This document shows positions 38,816 to 48,530 of a DNA stretch of 64,000 nt, in pieces. The stretch spans positions 1-64,000 of the forward strand of contig NZ_WTCR01000013.1 in the NCBI RefSeq assembly GCF_009795715.1, in the 5' to 3' direction. Position 1 is the stretch's first letter. The number at the start of each line of letters is the position of its first letter. Both the position numbers and the translations under genes were made by a program. The notes beneath the pieces are model-generated. The model was given only the letters and a program-made list of their open reading frames with translations. It ran no database searches and was not told the DNA's origin. Source of the stretch: Labilibaculum euxinicum. Lineage in GTDB: Bacteria; Bacteroidota; Bacteroidia; Bacteroidales; Marinifilaceae.

Positions 38816-40078
38816 TTACATTTTTAAATCATCAGTATCAAACAAAGCACTAAAAAATTTCTGAAATCCTTTCTTTTTGCCTGTTTTATTTTTGTCTGTA
38901 TTCTGATTCTGAATTTTTTTACGAGGTTTATTCAAACCTTTTAGCATCAATCCAATTCCTGTTGCATAAATTGGCTGATTTAAGGTTTCATCTAAAATAA
39001 TTTTAGATGATGCTCCGGGATAGCCTATGCGAACATCTATTCCGGTTTGTTTTTGAGTCAGTACGTCAAGATTCGTAAGTAATGCACCTCCACCTGTCAA
39101 TACTATTCCGGCACCAATTTTATCGTGCAGTCCTGTAATTTCGATTTGAAATTTAACACTGTCAATAATCTCCTCCATTCGGCATTGAATGATTTGAGCC
39201 AAGGTTTTAAAAGAAATTTCCTTTGGATCCCAACCACCAACACTTGGAATGGTAACCACCTTTTCTTCGTCTACTAAATCAGCGACAGCTTCTCCAAACT
39301 GAATTTTTAAAGCTTCGGCCTGTTTTATAAGTACCGAGCAACCTTCCTTTATGTCTCGGGTAACAATATCGCCACCAAAAGGAATTACTGCAGTATGCCT
39401 TAGTATACCATCAAAATAAACTGTAATATCCGTAGTTCCGCCACCAATATCAACCAAAACAACTCCAGCATCTTTTTCTTCTTCGCTTAACACAGATAAA
39501 GAAGAAGCTAAAGGTTCCAAAACCAATTCTTCAATTTCCAATCCAACTTCCTTCACACATTTCTCAATATTGCGTGCAGATGCAGTTCTTCCAATAATAA
39601 TATTGAAATTCCCGTCCAGCCTTCGTCCGGCCATTCCTATTGGATTCCGAATGCCAGCCTCCTTGTCAACTACGTAATCTTGCGGAATCACATGCAGTAT
39701 TTGTTCTCCAACCTCAATTGGAATCCTAAAATTCTCATTTATGATTTCCTCAACATCCTGTTTAGTAATTTCACCTATTCCATTTTGGATGTATTTAAAC
39801 TGTCGGTTCTTTATGCTCCGTATATGCTGTCCGGCAATACCTACATAAACTGTAGAAATGTCTTTGTTAGTTTTCTCCGCCAATCGATCAACTACCTCAC
39901 TGATAGCACCAATTGTATCTTCAATACTATGAATCACGCCCCTCTTAACGCCCCTCGATACGGTTTTTTCCATACCTATAATCCGCAACCTTCCATCGGT
40001 GTCTACTTCACCCATAATGGCAACAATTTTAGTTGTGCCAATGTCGATAGCTGCTATGATATTATTCCTGCTAGTCAT
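38816..40078 (-). CDS. ftsA: Cell division protein FtsA
   Basis: The 420-residue actin-like protein anchors FtsZ to the membrane. ASKHA motifs are IAAIDIGTTKIVAIMGE, DIGGGTTDITVY and GAGIVLTGGGALL, and the FtsA-specific 1C/SHS2 domain lies between (residues about 85-160). The tail KKKGFQKFFSALFDTDDLKM is an amphipathic membrane-targeting helix as in other FtsA proteins. It overlaps ftsQ by eight bases and precedes the first ftsZ by 33 bases. Confidence 0.95.
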   Translation of the reverse strand: MTSRNNIIAAIDIGTTKIVAIMGEVDTDGRLRIIGMEKTVSRGVKRGVIHSIEDTIGAISEVVDRLAEKTNKDISTVYVGIAGQHIRSIKNRQFKYIQNGIGEITKQDVEEIINENFRIPIEVGEQILHVIPQDYVVDKEAGIRNPIGMAGRRLDGNFNIIIGRTASARNIEKCVKEVGLEIEELVLEPLASSLSVLSEEEKDAGVVLVDIGGGTTDITVYFDGILRHTAVIPFGGDIVTRDIKEGCSVLIKQAEALKIQFGEAVADLVDEEKVVTIPSVGGWDPKEISFKTLAQIIQCRMEEIIDSVKFQIEITGLHDKIGAGIVLTGGGALLTNLDVLTQKQTGIDVRIGYPGASSKIILDETLNQPIYATGIGLMLKGLNKPRKKIQNQNTDKNKTGKKKGFQKFFSALFDTDDLKM

Positions 40079-40811
40079 TTAAATTCTTTTTTGTGCAAAC
40101 TACCTGATTCTTATATTTCAAATTGATTTTACTATACGTATTCCAACCTTTTTTTGAAAATCCTTTGATATACAAAGCTCTCAATTTTTGAAATTTCTGC
40201 TCGTAGTTTTCAATGCTCCCCAATTCAATTTTATGAGCTCCAACACGAGGAATTAAAACGTACTCCTTGTTTCTGTCTACATCAATTTGTGTGATCTGCG
40301 ATTTCCAAAATTCATCATTTGTAATAAATTTTACCAACTCAAACAGTTCTTCTTTTATCAACTGATCATTTACAGCCCCTGAAACCACCAAAACCCTTGA
40401 TGTAAAATTTGCAGACAAAGGCATTTTCTCTCCATCCGCATCAATATAATATCCATTCCCCGATAAAATCCGCACAATTGGGTTGCGTTGTTTAATTTCA
40501 ACAATTAATTTTCCGGAAAGCGAATTGTACACTTCCGATTTTTTCACATAAGGAATCTTGTCTATTAGATCCTCCAATGCTTCTTTATTAACTTCGGAAA
40601 TAGTAGTCCCTACCACTCCCGGATATTTTTTCTTAATAATTCTTTCAACATCAGAATTGTTTACAAAACCTCTTTTCACACTATCAACCACATTTACCAG
40701 TGTACCTGAAAACACCAGCTTCTCCGATTTGCCATTGGCAAAGGAAAAAACTACAATTAAGTACCCCAGCAAGAATACCCAAATTAATGTGTTTGCAATT
40801 TTTTTTAGCAT
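40071..40811 (-). CDS. ftsQ: Cell division protein FtsQ/DivIB
   Basis: This 246-residue bitopic protein has one N-terminal membrane segment (TLIWVFLLGYLIVVFSFA), a POTRA-like domain (about 60-115, with DLIDKIPYVKKSEVYNSLSG) and a beta domain (IDADGEKMPLSANF, then RVLVVSGAV). The weak sequence but clear layout, and its place between murC and ftsA, identify it. It overlaps murC at the start and ftsA at the end. Confidence 0.88.
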   Translation of the reverse strand: MLKKIANTLIWVFLLGYLIVVFSFANGKSEKLVFSGTLVNVVDSVKRGFVNNSDVERIIKKKYPGVVGTTISEVNKEALEDLIDKIPYVKKSEVYNSLSGKLIVEIKQRNPIVRILSGNGYYIDADGEKMPLSANFTSRVLVVSGAVNDQLIKEELFELVKFITNDEFWKSQITQIDVDRNKEYVLIPRVGAHKIELGSIENYEQKFQKLRALYIKGFSKKGWNTYSKINLKYKNQVVCTKKNLND

Positions 40812-42178
40812 TCCAATCGTTCGCAGATTAAATTTTTAATCGGCTCGACCAACTTGTCGATATCGCCTGCACCTAAAGTTAGTAAAACTTCAAATTCTTT
40901 CTCTCTAAGTAACTCTATCAAATCACCTTTAGTACATAATTTAGCTGGCACCTTCAGGTTTTTCAAAATAATTTCAGAATTAACCCCTTCTATTGGCAAT
41001 TCTCTGGCTGGATAAATATCCAAAAGAATGACTTCATCTAAAAGATTTAAACTTGCAGCAAAACCTTCTGCAAAATCTCTTGTTCGTGAATATAAATGAG
41101 GTTGAAATATTCCGGTTATTTTCTTTTCAGGATACAATTCCCTTACTGATGATATACTTTCCCACAACTCTTTTGGGTGATGTGCATAATCATCAATAAA
41201 AACAATTTTTTCATTTCTGATTTGATAATCAAACCTTCTTCTAACACCTTTAAAAGTTGAAAGAGCTTTTCTCAACTCATCAGCTTCAACACCGCAAAGA
41301 AGAGCCATAGCTGATGCTGCAATTGCATTTTCAACATTAATTTTCCCTGGGTAGGAGAACAACAAATCTTTAATTGTTCCATCCGGATACACCAAATCAA
41401 ATTGATAAAATCCTTCCACTAATTTGATGTTCTCAGCATAAAAATCTGCTTTATCCTCTAATGAATAAGTATAAGCCGAAAGTTTATCATGAGTGAGAAC
41501 CAATCCCTTTTTATAGACAAGGATTCCCCCTTCCTTTATTTGATGAACAAAAGCCTGAAAGCTCTTTTCCAATTCATTTCTATCGCCGTAAATATCCAAA
41601 TGATCAGCATCCATTGAGGTAATTACAGCCAACTGCGGGTGTAATTGAAGAAATGAACGATCAAACTCATCAGCCTCAAGAATCATCCAAGGACTGGTTT
41701 TTGACAGTAAAAGATTAGACTGATAGTTGCGGGAAATTCCTCCTAAAAAAGCATTGCAATCTAAAGCTGATGTTTTGAAAATATGCGCTGTGATGGTTGA
41801 AACCGTAGTTTTACCATGGGTTCCGGCAATACCTATACCATTCAAATTATCGGAAAGCAAACCCAGAACCTGCGATCGCTTCATAATTTCAAATTGTTGC
41901 TGCTGAAAATAAATCAATTGAGGATGATTTGCAGGAATAGCAGGTGTGTACACTACTAAAGTATCATACTTAGATTGATAACGTACTGGAATTTGATCGA
42001 CATCTTCCTGAAAAGTTATACCAATACCTTCCGCAGTTAATTCCGCAGTAAGCTGAGTGGCCATTCGGTCATAACCAAACACATTCTTACCAATGGAATT
42101 AAAGTAGCGGGCTATAGCACTCATGCCAATTCCACCAATCCCGATAAAGTAAATATTTTTATAATCCTTAATCTGCAT
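40805..42178 (-). CDS. murC: UDP-N-acetylmuramate--L-alanine ligase
   Basis: This Mur ligase of 457 residues adds L-alanine to UDP-MurNAc in the cytoplasm. GIGGIGMSAIARYF opens the Rossmann domain, the ATP loop is GTHGKTTVSTI near residue 112, and EADEFDRSFL, DADHLDIYGD and DDYAHHPKEL complete the set. Length is normal. It lies between murG and ftsQ with seven bases of overlap with ftsQ. Confidence 0.95.
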   Translation of the reverse strand: MQIKDYKNIYFIGIGGIGMSAIARYFNSIGKNVFGYDRMATQLTAELTAEGIGITFQEDVDQIPVRYQSKYDTLVVYTPAIPANHPQLIYFQQQQFEIMKRSQVLGLLSDNLNGIGIAGTHGKTTVSTITAHIFKTSALDCNAFLGGISRNYQSNLLLSKTSPWMILEADEFDRSFLQLHPQLAVITSMDADHLDIYGDRNELEKSFQAFVHQIKEGGILVYKKGLVLTHDKLSAYTYSLEDKADFYAENIKLVEGFYQFDLVYPDGTIKDLLFSYPGKINVENAIAASAMALLCGVEADELRKALSTFKGVRRRFDYQIRNEKIVFIDDYAHHPKELWESISSVRELYPEKKITGIFQPHLYSRTRDFAEGFAASLNLLDEVILLDIYPARELPIEGVNSEIILKNLKVPAKLCTKGDLIELLREKEFEVLLTLGAGDIDKLVEPIKNLICERLEC

Positions 42179-42181
42179 AAT

Positions 42182-43282
42182 CTATGTTAATGCTATTATT
42201 TGTTCTGCAATTTCATCTGCTGCATCGGGCTTCGCCAAAGCTTTGCAATTCGCCGAAAGCTCAGATAATTTATCTGCATCATTTATCAGTTTTAATGCCT
42301 CCACAACCAATTCCTTTTCAGCATCAATATCTTTTACCATTATCGCAGCATTCTTATTTACCAGAGCCATGGCATTCTTGGTTTGGTGATCTTCAGAAAC
42401 ATTAGGTGACGGTACCAAAATACATGGCTTTTCCACCAGGCATAGTTCTGATATTGTACCCGCTCCAGCTCTGGAAATAACCATATCGGCAGCAGCATAA
42501 GACAAGTCCATTCTCCCCAAAAAATCAAAAACTTTTAATCCGGGGATGTCCCAATTTTTCAATTCTTCGCGAACCTTTTCAATGTAAAACTTTCCTGTTT
42601 GCCAGATTACCTGAACTTCTGAATCTGAAATTGCCGAAAGCGAACGCAACATACTATTATTAATGGTTCTTGCTCCCAAACTTCCCCCTACAACCAAAAT
42701 GGTTTTCTTTTCAGGATCTAACTCAAAATGAGCCATTGCCTCCTGCTTTTTCAAAGCAATATTTATTAAATCTTTTCGAACAGGATTTCCTGTCAATAAT
42801 ATTTTGTCAGCAGGAAAAAAACGTTCCATTCCTTCGTAAGCCACACAAATCTTTTTTGCTTTTTTTGCCAAAAGTTTGTTCGTTATTCCCGCATACGAAT
42901 TCTGCTCCTGAATTACGGTAGGAATTCCCATTTTAGCTGCGGCATGTAAAAGCGGACCACTGGCATATCCTCCAACACCAACAACTGCGTCGGGCTGAAA
43001 ATCCTTAACAATGGCCTTGGCTTTTTTCAAACTTTTAAACAGTCTCGAAAAAAATTTCAAATTCTCCTTCGAGAAATTTCGTTGAAGTCCCCGTATTGGC
43101 AATCCAACTATTTTATATCCTGCAGAAGGAACTTTTTCCATTTCCATTTTCCCTTCGGCTCCTACAAATAAAATTTCACAATCGTTATGCTTTTCTTTTA
43201 AAGCATTTGCAATTGAAATAGCCGGAAATATATGGCCTCCTGTTCCGCCTCCGCTAACAATTATTTTAATTTTCTGCTTCAT
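42182..43282 (-). CDS. murG: UDP-GlcNAc--lipid I N-acetylglucosaminyltransferase
   Basis: The GT-B enzyme of 366 residues makes lipid II from lipid I at the inner membrane face. Signature loops are GGGTGGHIFPAI near the N-terminus, VGVGGYASGPLL, the NSYAGITNK loop and ISRAGAGTISEL before VPSPNVSEDHQTKNA. It overlaps ftsW by 17 bases, so the two are translationally linked. Confidence 0.95.
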   Translation of the reverse strand: MKQKIKIIVSGGGTGGHIFPAISIANALKEKHNDCEILFVGAEGKMEMEKVPSAGYKIVGLPIRGLQRNFSKENLKFFSRLFKSLKKAKAIVKDFQPDAVVGVGGYASGPLLHAAAKMGIPTVIQEQNSYAGITNKLLAKKAKKICVAYEGMERFFPADKILLTGNPVRKDLINIALKKQEAMAHFELDPEKKTILVVGGSLGARTINNSMLRSLSAISDSEVQVIWQTGKFYIEKVREELKNWDIPGLKVFDFLGRMDLSYAAADMVISRAGAGTISELCLVEKPCILVPSPNVSEDHQTKNAMALVNKNAAIMVKDIDAEKELVVEALKLINDADKLSELSANCKALAKPDAADEIAEQIIALT

Positions 43283-44453
43283 TTACTTTTGCTTCTTCAT
43301 TCAATTTCTCTTCCTCATTTACCCAATTACTCACACTTAGTATCATTCCAAACGCAGCACTAGTAAAAATTAATGACGTACCTCCCATACTCACTAAAGG
43401 CAAAGGTTGTCCCGTTACCGGGATTAAATTAACCGATACAGCCATATTAGTCAATGCCTGAAAAACAATACTTAAAGTTAAACCAACCACCAGCAATGCC
43501 GGAAAAGTCCGATTGCATTTCCGGACAATCAAGCCGGCGCGATACAGTAATATGAGATAAAAAGCCAGTATGATAAAACCTCCAATCCAGCCCATTTCCT
43601 CCAAAATAATGGCATAAATAAAATCAGAATACGGATGTGGTAAAAAATTCCGCTGTGTGCTATTTCCTGGGAACTTTCCGAAAATTCCCCCGGAAACAAC
43701 TGCAATTTTTGCTTGTTCTACCTGATAATTCTGGTTGTTATTTACATTTGACTCATCTTTATCAAAAAAGTTAACGATTCGACTCCGCACGGTTTGAACA
43801 CGTCCGATGCTGGGAAGCAGAGGTGCCATTACAATCAGCATAATCACCAATCCCAAAACAACACCCACCGATCCAAACAAATATTTTTTTGCTATTCTAC
43901 CAATAAACATCAGCAAATAACATACACCTCCCAACAATACTGAAGTAGAAAAGTCATCCAAAAAAATCAACAAACACACAATTCCTACAGGAATAACAAT
44001 GTGCCAAAACGCCTCTTTTTTGCAGGAATCTTCAGCCTGATATCGTGACAACGTTCTGGAAACATGCAATATTAAGGCAAGTTTAGCAAGCTCCGACGGC
44101 TGAAAGTTGAACCCTATCCCAGGAATTGTAATCCACCTTGATGCATCGTTTAAGTTTGTACCAACGAGTTTTGCCAATATGAGCAATCCGATTGAAATGA
44201 TCAGAACCAGATTGGCTGAACTGGAATATACCTTAAAATGTATCCGATGAACTACATAAATAATCATGTAGCAACCGCCCAAAAGAATCAATTGCTTAAT
44301 GAAAAAATAGGATGTATTCCCGCCTTTCACCTTATAGGCAAGTGTTCCGGTTGAACTATATACAACCAGCAAAGAAATCATTGAAAGAAAAAAGATAATG
44401 ATCCAGATCGTTTTATCTCCCTTCAAGCTTAAATTCTTAAAAAAACCCGCCAT
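43266..44453 (-). CDS. ftsW: Peptidoglycan glycosyltransferase FtsW
   Basis: This SEDS-family membrane protein of 395 residues has about ten predicted membrane helices. Conserved parts are GFNFQPSELAKLALILH, a catalytic-type Asp in IFLDDFSTSVLLGGVCYL and the C-terminal VNLIPVTGQPLPLVSMGGTS. It works with the FtsI transpeptidase encoded in the same operon. The end carries a charged EEKLNEEAKVNEAEN tail, longer than in E. coli. Confidence 0.92.
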   Translation of the reverse strand: MAGFFKNLSLKGDKTIWIIIFFLSMISLLVVYSSTGTLAYKVKGGNTSYFFIKQLILLGGCYMIIYVVHRIHFKVYSSSANLVLIISIGLLILAKLVGTNLNDASRWITIPGIGFNFQPSELAKLALILHVSRTLSRYQAEDSCKKEAFWHIVIPVGIVCLLIFLDDFSTSVLLGGVCYLLMFIGRIAKKYLFGSVGVVLGLVIMLIVMAPLLPSIGRVQTVRSRIVNFFDKDESNVNNNQNYQVEQAKIAVVSGGIFGKFPGNSTQRNFLPHPYSDFIYAIILEEMGWIGGFIILAFYLILLYRAGLIVRKCNRTFPALLVVGLTLSIVFQALTNMAVSVNLIPVTGQPLPLVSMGGTSLIFTSAAFGMILSVSNWVNEEEKLNEEAKVNEAEN

Positions 44454-44462
44454 ATCTTCAAT

Positions 44463-45800
44463 TTATAAATTTCTTACTTCTTCCTTGAACTGATTTCCGC
44501 GGTCTTCATAATTCTTGAACAAATCGAAACTTGCACAAGCTGGAGACAACAAAACAACCTCTTCCTTACTGGCTATTTGATATGCTTGAGTCACTGCCTC
44601 TTTCATAGATCCGGCATCAACTATAAAATCCACTTTACCATCAAAAGCTGCATGAATTTTAGAATTGTCAACACCCAAACACACAATTCCTTTCACCTTT
44701 TCTTTCACCAAATCGGCCAAAACGGAATAATCATTTCCTTTATCAACTCCACCAACAATCCAAACTACCGGCTCATCCATACTTTCCAATGCATACCACG
44801 TAGAATTGATATTTGTAGCTTTTGAATCATTAATAAACTGAATTCCCCTTACACGAACCACCTTTTCCAATCGATGATCAACACCTTGAAAATCACTTAA
44901 ACTTTCGCGAATTACTTCCTTCCGAATTTGCAGTACACTTCCGGCAATTCCTGATGCCAATGAATTATATACATTGTGAATTCCAGGTAAAGACAAATCT
45001 TTTTTATCCATAGAAAAGAGATTTTCGTTGTATTGAATTTTTAAAAGTTCATTCTCAATCCATCCGCACATTTCTTCTATTTCCTGAACGGAAAACGGCA
45101 ATAATTGAGCAAGAGTATCACAATTCATTAATTCTTTTTTGATGATATCATCATCGGTGCAAAACACAAAAGAATCCTCGGATTTCATATTTTGCAATAT
45201 TCTGAATTTTGAATTGATGTAATTTTCCATTTTATAATCGTACCGATCCAAATGATCCGGCGTAATATTTAACAGTATAGCAATGTTAGCTCTAAAATCA
45301 TACATCCCATCCAACTGAAAACTGCTCAACTCAACCACATAATGCGTATAATCTTTTTCGGCAACCTGCCAAGCCAGACTATCTCCTACATTTCCGGCTA
45401 AACCAACATGCAATCCTGCCTTCTTCAGCATATGATACAAAAGCAAAGTTGTTGTTGTTTTTCCGTTACTGCCGGTTATACATATCATTTTAGCATTGGA
45501 GAATCTTCCCGCAAATTCAATTTCAGAAATTACAGGAATATTTTTTTCTTTCAGCTTAACAATTAAAGGCGCTGTATCAGGAATCCCCGGACTTTTCACA
45601 ACTTCATCTGCCGATAAAATAAGAGATTCAGTATGTTGCTTTTCCTCAAAATCAAGCTGATATTTATTCAGCACAAGCCTGTACTTGGGACTTATTTCTC
45701 CTAAGTCTGAAACAAACACATCAAAGCCTTTTGATTTGGCCAACACAGCCGCACCAACACCACTTTCTCCTGCACCTAATATGACGATTCGTTTTGCCAT
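44463..45800 (-). CDS. murD: UDP-N-acetylmuramoyl-L-alanine--D-glutamate ligase
   Basis: The 445-residue Mur ligase adds D-glutamate. It has GAGESGVGAAVLA in the first domain, the ATP loop GSNGKTTTTLLLYH near residue 111, ELSSFQLDG, ITPDHLDRYD and NDSKATN, with SPACASFDLFKNYEDRG at the end typical of MurD. It is six bases from mraY and nine bases from ftsW. Confidence 0.95.
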   Translation of the reverse strand: MAKRIVILGAGESGVGAAVLAKSKGFDVFVSDLGEISPKYRLVLNKYQLDFEEKQHTESLILSADEVVKSPGIPDTAPLIVKLKEKNIPVISEIEFAGRFSNAKMICITGSNGKTTTTLLLYHMLKKAGLHVGLAGNVGDSLAWQVAEKDYTHYVVELSSFQLDGMYDFRANIAILLNITPDHLDRYDYKMENYINSKFRILQNMKSEDSFVFCTDDDIIKKELMNCDTLAQLLPFSVQEIEEMCGWIENELLKIQYNENLFSMDKKDLSLPGIHNVYNSLASGIAGSVLQIRKEVIRESLSDFQGVDHRLEKVVRVRGIQFINDSKATNINSTWYALESMDEPVVWIVGGVDKGNDYSVLADLVKEKVKGIVCLGVDNSKIHAAFDGKVDFIVDAGSMKEAVTQAYQIASKEEVVLLSPACASFDLFKNYEDRGNQFKEEVRNL

Positions 45801-45806
45801 TTGTAC

Positions 45807-47060
45807 TTATCTGATTTTTAGAGTTACTATTGTTATAATTGCCAGAAAAATTCCAATGATCCAAAATCGGGTAACAATTTTTGGTTCTGGATATCCTTTC
45901 ATCTGATAATGATGATGAAGAGGTGCCATTTTAAAGATTCTTCGCCCTTCACCATATTTTTTTCTGGTGTATTTAAACCAGGAAACCTGCATCATCACCG
46001 AAATATTCTCAACAAGAAAAATTCCGCATAAAACAGGAATCAACAATTCTTTGTGAATAACAATGGCAAAAACAGCTATAATTCCTCCCAAAGACAAACT
46101 GCCTGTATCACCCATAAAAACTTGTGCCGGGTAAGAGTTGTACCACATAAAGCCAATGGTTGCTCCAATAAAAGCAGCAATAAAAATTACCAGTTCGCCT
46201 GAATTTGGAATGTACATGATATTCAAATAATCAGCATACACCACGTGACCGGAGACATAGGCCAATATTCCTAAAGTGGCACCAATAATTGCTGACGAAC
46301 CTGTCGCCAGACCATCTAAACCATCGGTAATATTTGCACCGTTTGAAACGGCTGTAACAATAAATATGGTAATAATTATAAAAACCAGCCAAGCCAACAT
46401 AGGTGCATATTCTCCACCAAAAGCAACTAACGATTCGTAATCAAATTCATTATTCTTAAAAAAAGGTATCGTTGTTTTTGTAGATTTTTCATCAGTTGTT
46501 AAACGAGTTGTTCCGGGAGCCTGAGATGTAAATCCTTCGTCAACCAATTCGGTTTGAATTCCTATTTCAGACATACTCGTTTTTTCACGTACAACTACAT
46601 CATCATTTATATAAAGGGTTAACCCAACAATTAGACCTAAACCTATTTGGCCAGCTACCTTAAGCTTGCCACTTAAACCGGCCTTGTCCTTTTTAAAGAC
46701 TTTTATATAATCATCGACAAAACCAATTAATCCTAACCAGATAGTTGTAATAATCATTAGTATAATGTAGACATTATCGAGTTTGGCAAATAGTAAAACC
46801 GGAATTAAAATGGAGATAATGATAATGATTCCCCCCATGGTTGGTGTTCCTTTTTTTTCCATTTGACCGGCTAAGCCCAAATCCCTAACAATCTCGCCAA
46901 TTTGCTGCTTTTGCAATAAGAGAATGATCTTTTTCCCAAATACAGTCGCAATAAATAACGAAGTCATAATGGCTAATGCCGACCGAAATGAGATATATTC
47001 AAACATCCCGGCTCCCGGGAAATCCAATTGATTTAAATACCTAAATAAATAGTATAACAT
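45807..47060 (-). CDS. mraY: Phospho-MurNAc-pentapeptide transferase
   Basis: This 417-residue membrane enzyme makes lipid I. Ten-helix architecture fits, with the metal motif [10 protein letters not shown], the catalytic-loop [15 protein letters not shown] and [11 protein letters not shown]. The protein is longer than E. coli MraY (360) because of a soluble insert of about 55 residues (roughly 150-210, rich in T, E and K) after the fourth helix; I recall this insert from other Bacteroidota MraY proteins. Confidence 0.94.
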   Translation of the reverse strand: MLYYLFRYLNQLDFPGAGMFEYISFRSALAIMTSLFIATVFGKKIILLLQKQQIGEIVRDLGLAGQMEKKGTPTMGGIIIIISILIPVLLFAKLDNVYIILMIITTIWLGLIGFVDDYIKVFKKDKAGLSGKLKVAGQIGLGLIVGLTLYINDDVVVREKTSMSEIGIQTELVDEGFTSQAPGTTRLTTDEKSTKTTIPFFKNNEFDYESLVAFGGEYAPMLAWLVFIIITIFIVTAVSNGANITDGLDGLATGSSAIIGATLGILAYVSGHVVYADYLNIMYIPNSGELVIFIAAFIGATIGFMWYNSYPAQVFMGDTGSLSLGGIIAVFAIVIHKELLIPVLCGIFLVENISVMMQVSWFKYTRKKYGEGRRIFKMAPLHHHYQMKGYPEPKIVTRFWIIGIFLAIITIVTLKIR

Positions 47061-47062
47061 AA

Positions 47063-48520
47063 CTACAGCTTAAAAATTTCCTTGATTATTTCCTTATCAT
47101 CAAAATGATGCTTAATTCCTTTTATTTCCTGATAATCTTCATGACCTTTCCCTGCAACCAAAATAATATCATCCTTTTGCGCCAACATACAGGCTGTTCG
47201 TATAGCTTCTTTTCTATCAGTAATCGCTAATACTTTTCGAGTATTGTTTGCAGTCACTCCTTCCTTCATATCTTTAATAATCTGATCAGGATCTTCCGAT
47301 CTTGGATTATCCGATGTCAGAATTACTTTATCGCTTAATTCGGCACTAATTTTTGCCATTAATGGTCTTTTGGTTTTATCTCTATCGCCACCGGCACCAA
47401 CAACTGTTATTACCTGCTCGTTTCCTGTTCGTAAAGCTTCGATTGTTTCCAAGACATTTTTCAAGGCATCCGGAGTATGAGCATAATCTACAATAGCCAT
47501 AATGCCATCTGTAGAAATGATACTTTCGAACCTTCCATCAACAGATTTCAACTCACTTATTCCTCGTAACACCTCATCTTTGTCTTGATTCAGCAGACGA
47601 GCCGTACCATAAACGGCCAATAAATTATGAGCATTAAAATCACCAATAAAGTTGGTCCATATCTCTGTGCCATCCATTTCCAAAAGCATTCCTGTAAAGT
47701 GCTTTTCTAAAATCTGACAGCGATAATCAGCAAAAGAACGAGTTGAATAGGTAAATTTATGCCCTTTCATATTTTGGAGCATCAGCTTTCCATTTTTATC
47801 ATCGGCATTTGTAACAGCAAATGATTTCTTCCCCAGCTGATCAAAAAAAGCTTTTTTCACCTTTAAATAAGCATCGAATGTTTTGTGATAATCGAGATGA
47901 TCGTGTGTGATATTTGTAAAAATTCCGCCCTTATAATTCAATGCTCCAACCCGTTTTTGATCGATAGCATGCGAACTAACTTCCATAAAACAATATTCAC
48001 ATCCGGCCTCAACCATTTCTGCCAACAAGGCATTTAACTGCAATGCGTCGGGAGTAGTGTGAGTTGCCTTAATTTCTTTTTCATCCACATAATTGCAAAC
48101 TGTCGACAACAAGCCAACTTTGTAACCTAGTTTTTTAAACAAATCATACAACAAAGTAGCAATTGTAGTCTTTCCGTTTGTTCCGGTTACACCAACCAGT
48201 TGTATATTTTCGGTTGGTTTGTTGTAAAAATTATGTGCAATCTGCGAAAGCGTGGCCGAAGAGTCTTCAACCACAATAAAGGTTGTTTCAGAAGTACTGC
48301 TGTCAGGTAACTCTTCGCATACAATCACCGTTGCTCCCTTTTCAACTGCCGTATTTATAAAATCATGACCATCAGACATGGTTCCTCTGCACGCAACGAA
48401 TAAATCGCCGTGTTTCACCTTTCGGGAATCAAAATGAATCTCATTCACTTCAACATCCCTGTTCCCCTTTATGCTCTGTATATTTACCGAACCAAACAGT
48501 TCATTTATATTTATTCCCAT
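47063..48520 (-). CDS. murE: UDP-MurNAc-tripeptide ligase (meso-DAP adding)
   Basis: This Mur ligase of 485 residues adds the third stem-peptide residue. The ATP loop [14 protein letters not shown] is near residue 113, and THTTPDA and [11 protein letters not shown] follow. The amino-acid pocket reads SDNPRSEDP, the DNPR motif that selects meso-diaminopimelate over lysine. It is two bases from mraY and ten bases from ftsI. Confidence 0.95.
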   Translation of the reverse strand: MGININELFGSVNIQSIKGNRDVEVNEIHFDSRKVKHGDLFVACRGTMSDGHDFINTAVEKGATVIVCEELPDSSTSETTFIVVEDSSATLSQIAHNFYNKPTENIQLVGVTGTNGKTTIATLLYDLFKKLGYKVGLLSTVCNYVDEKEIKATHTTPDALQLNALLAEMVEAGCEYCFMEVSSHAIDQKRVGALNYKGGIFTNITHDHLDYHKTFDAYLKVKKAFFDQLGKKSFAVTNADDKNGKLMLQNMKGHKFTYSTRSFADYRCQILEKHFTGMLLEMDGTEIWTNFIGDFNAHNLLAVYGTARLLNQDKDEVLRGISELKSVDGRFESIISTDGIMAIVDYAHTPDALKNVLETIEALRTGNEQVITVVGAGGDRDKTKRPLMAKISAELSDKVILTSDNPRSEDPDQIIKDMKEGVTANNTRKVLAITDRKEAIRTACMLAQKDDIILVAGKGHEDYQEIKGIKHHFDDKEIIKEIFKL

Positions 48521-48530
48521 CTGTCACATT

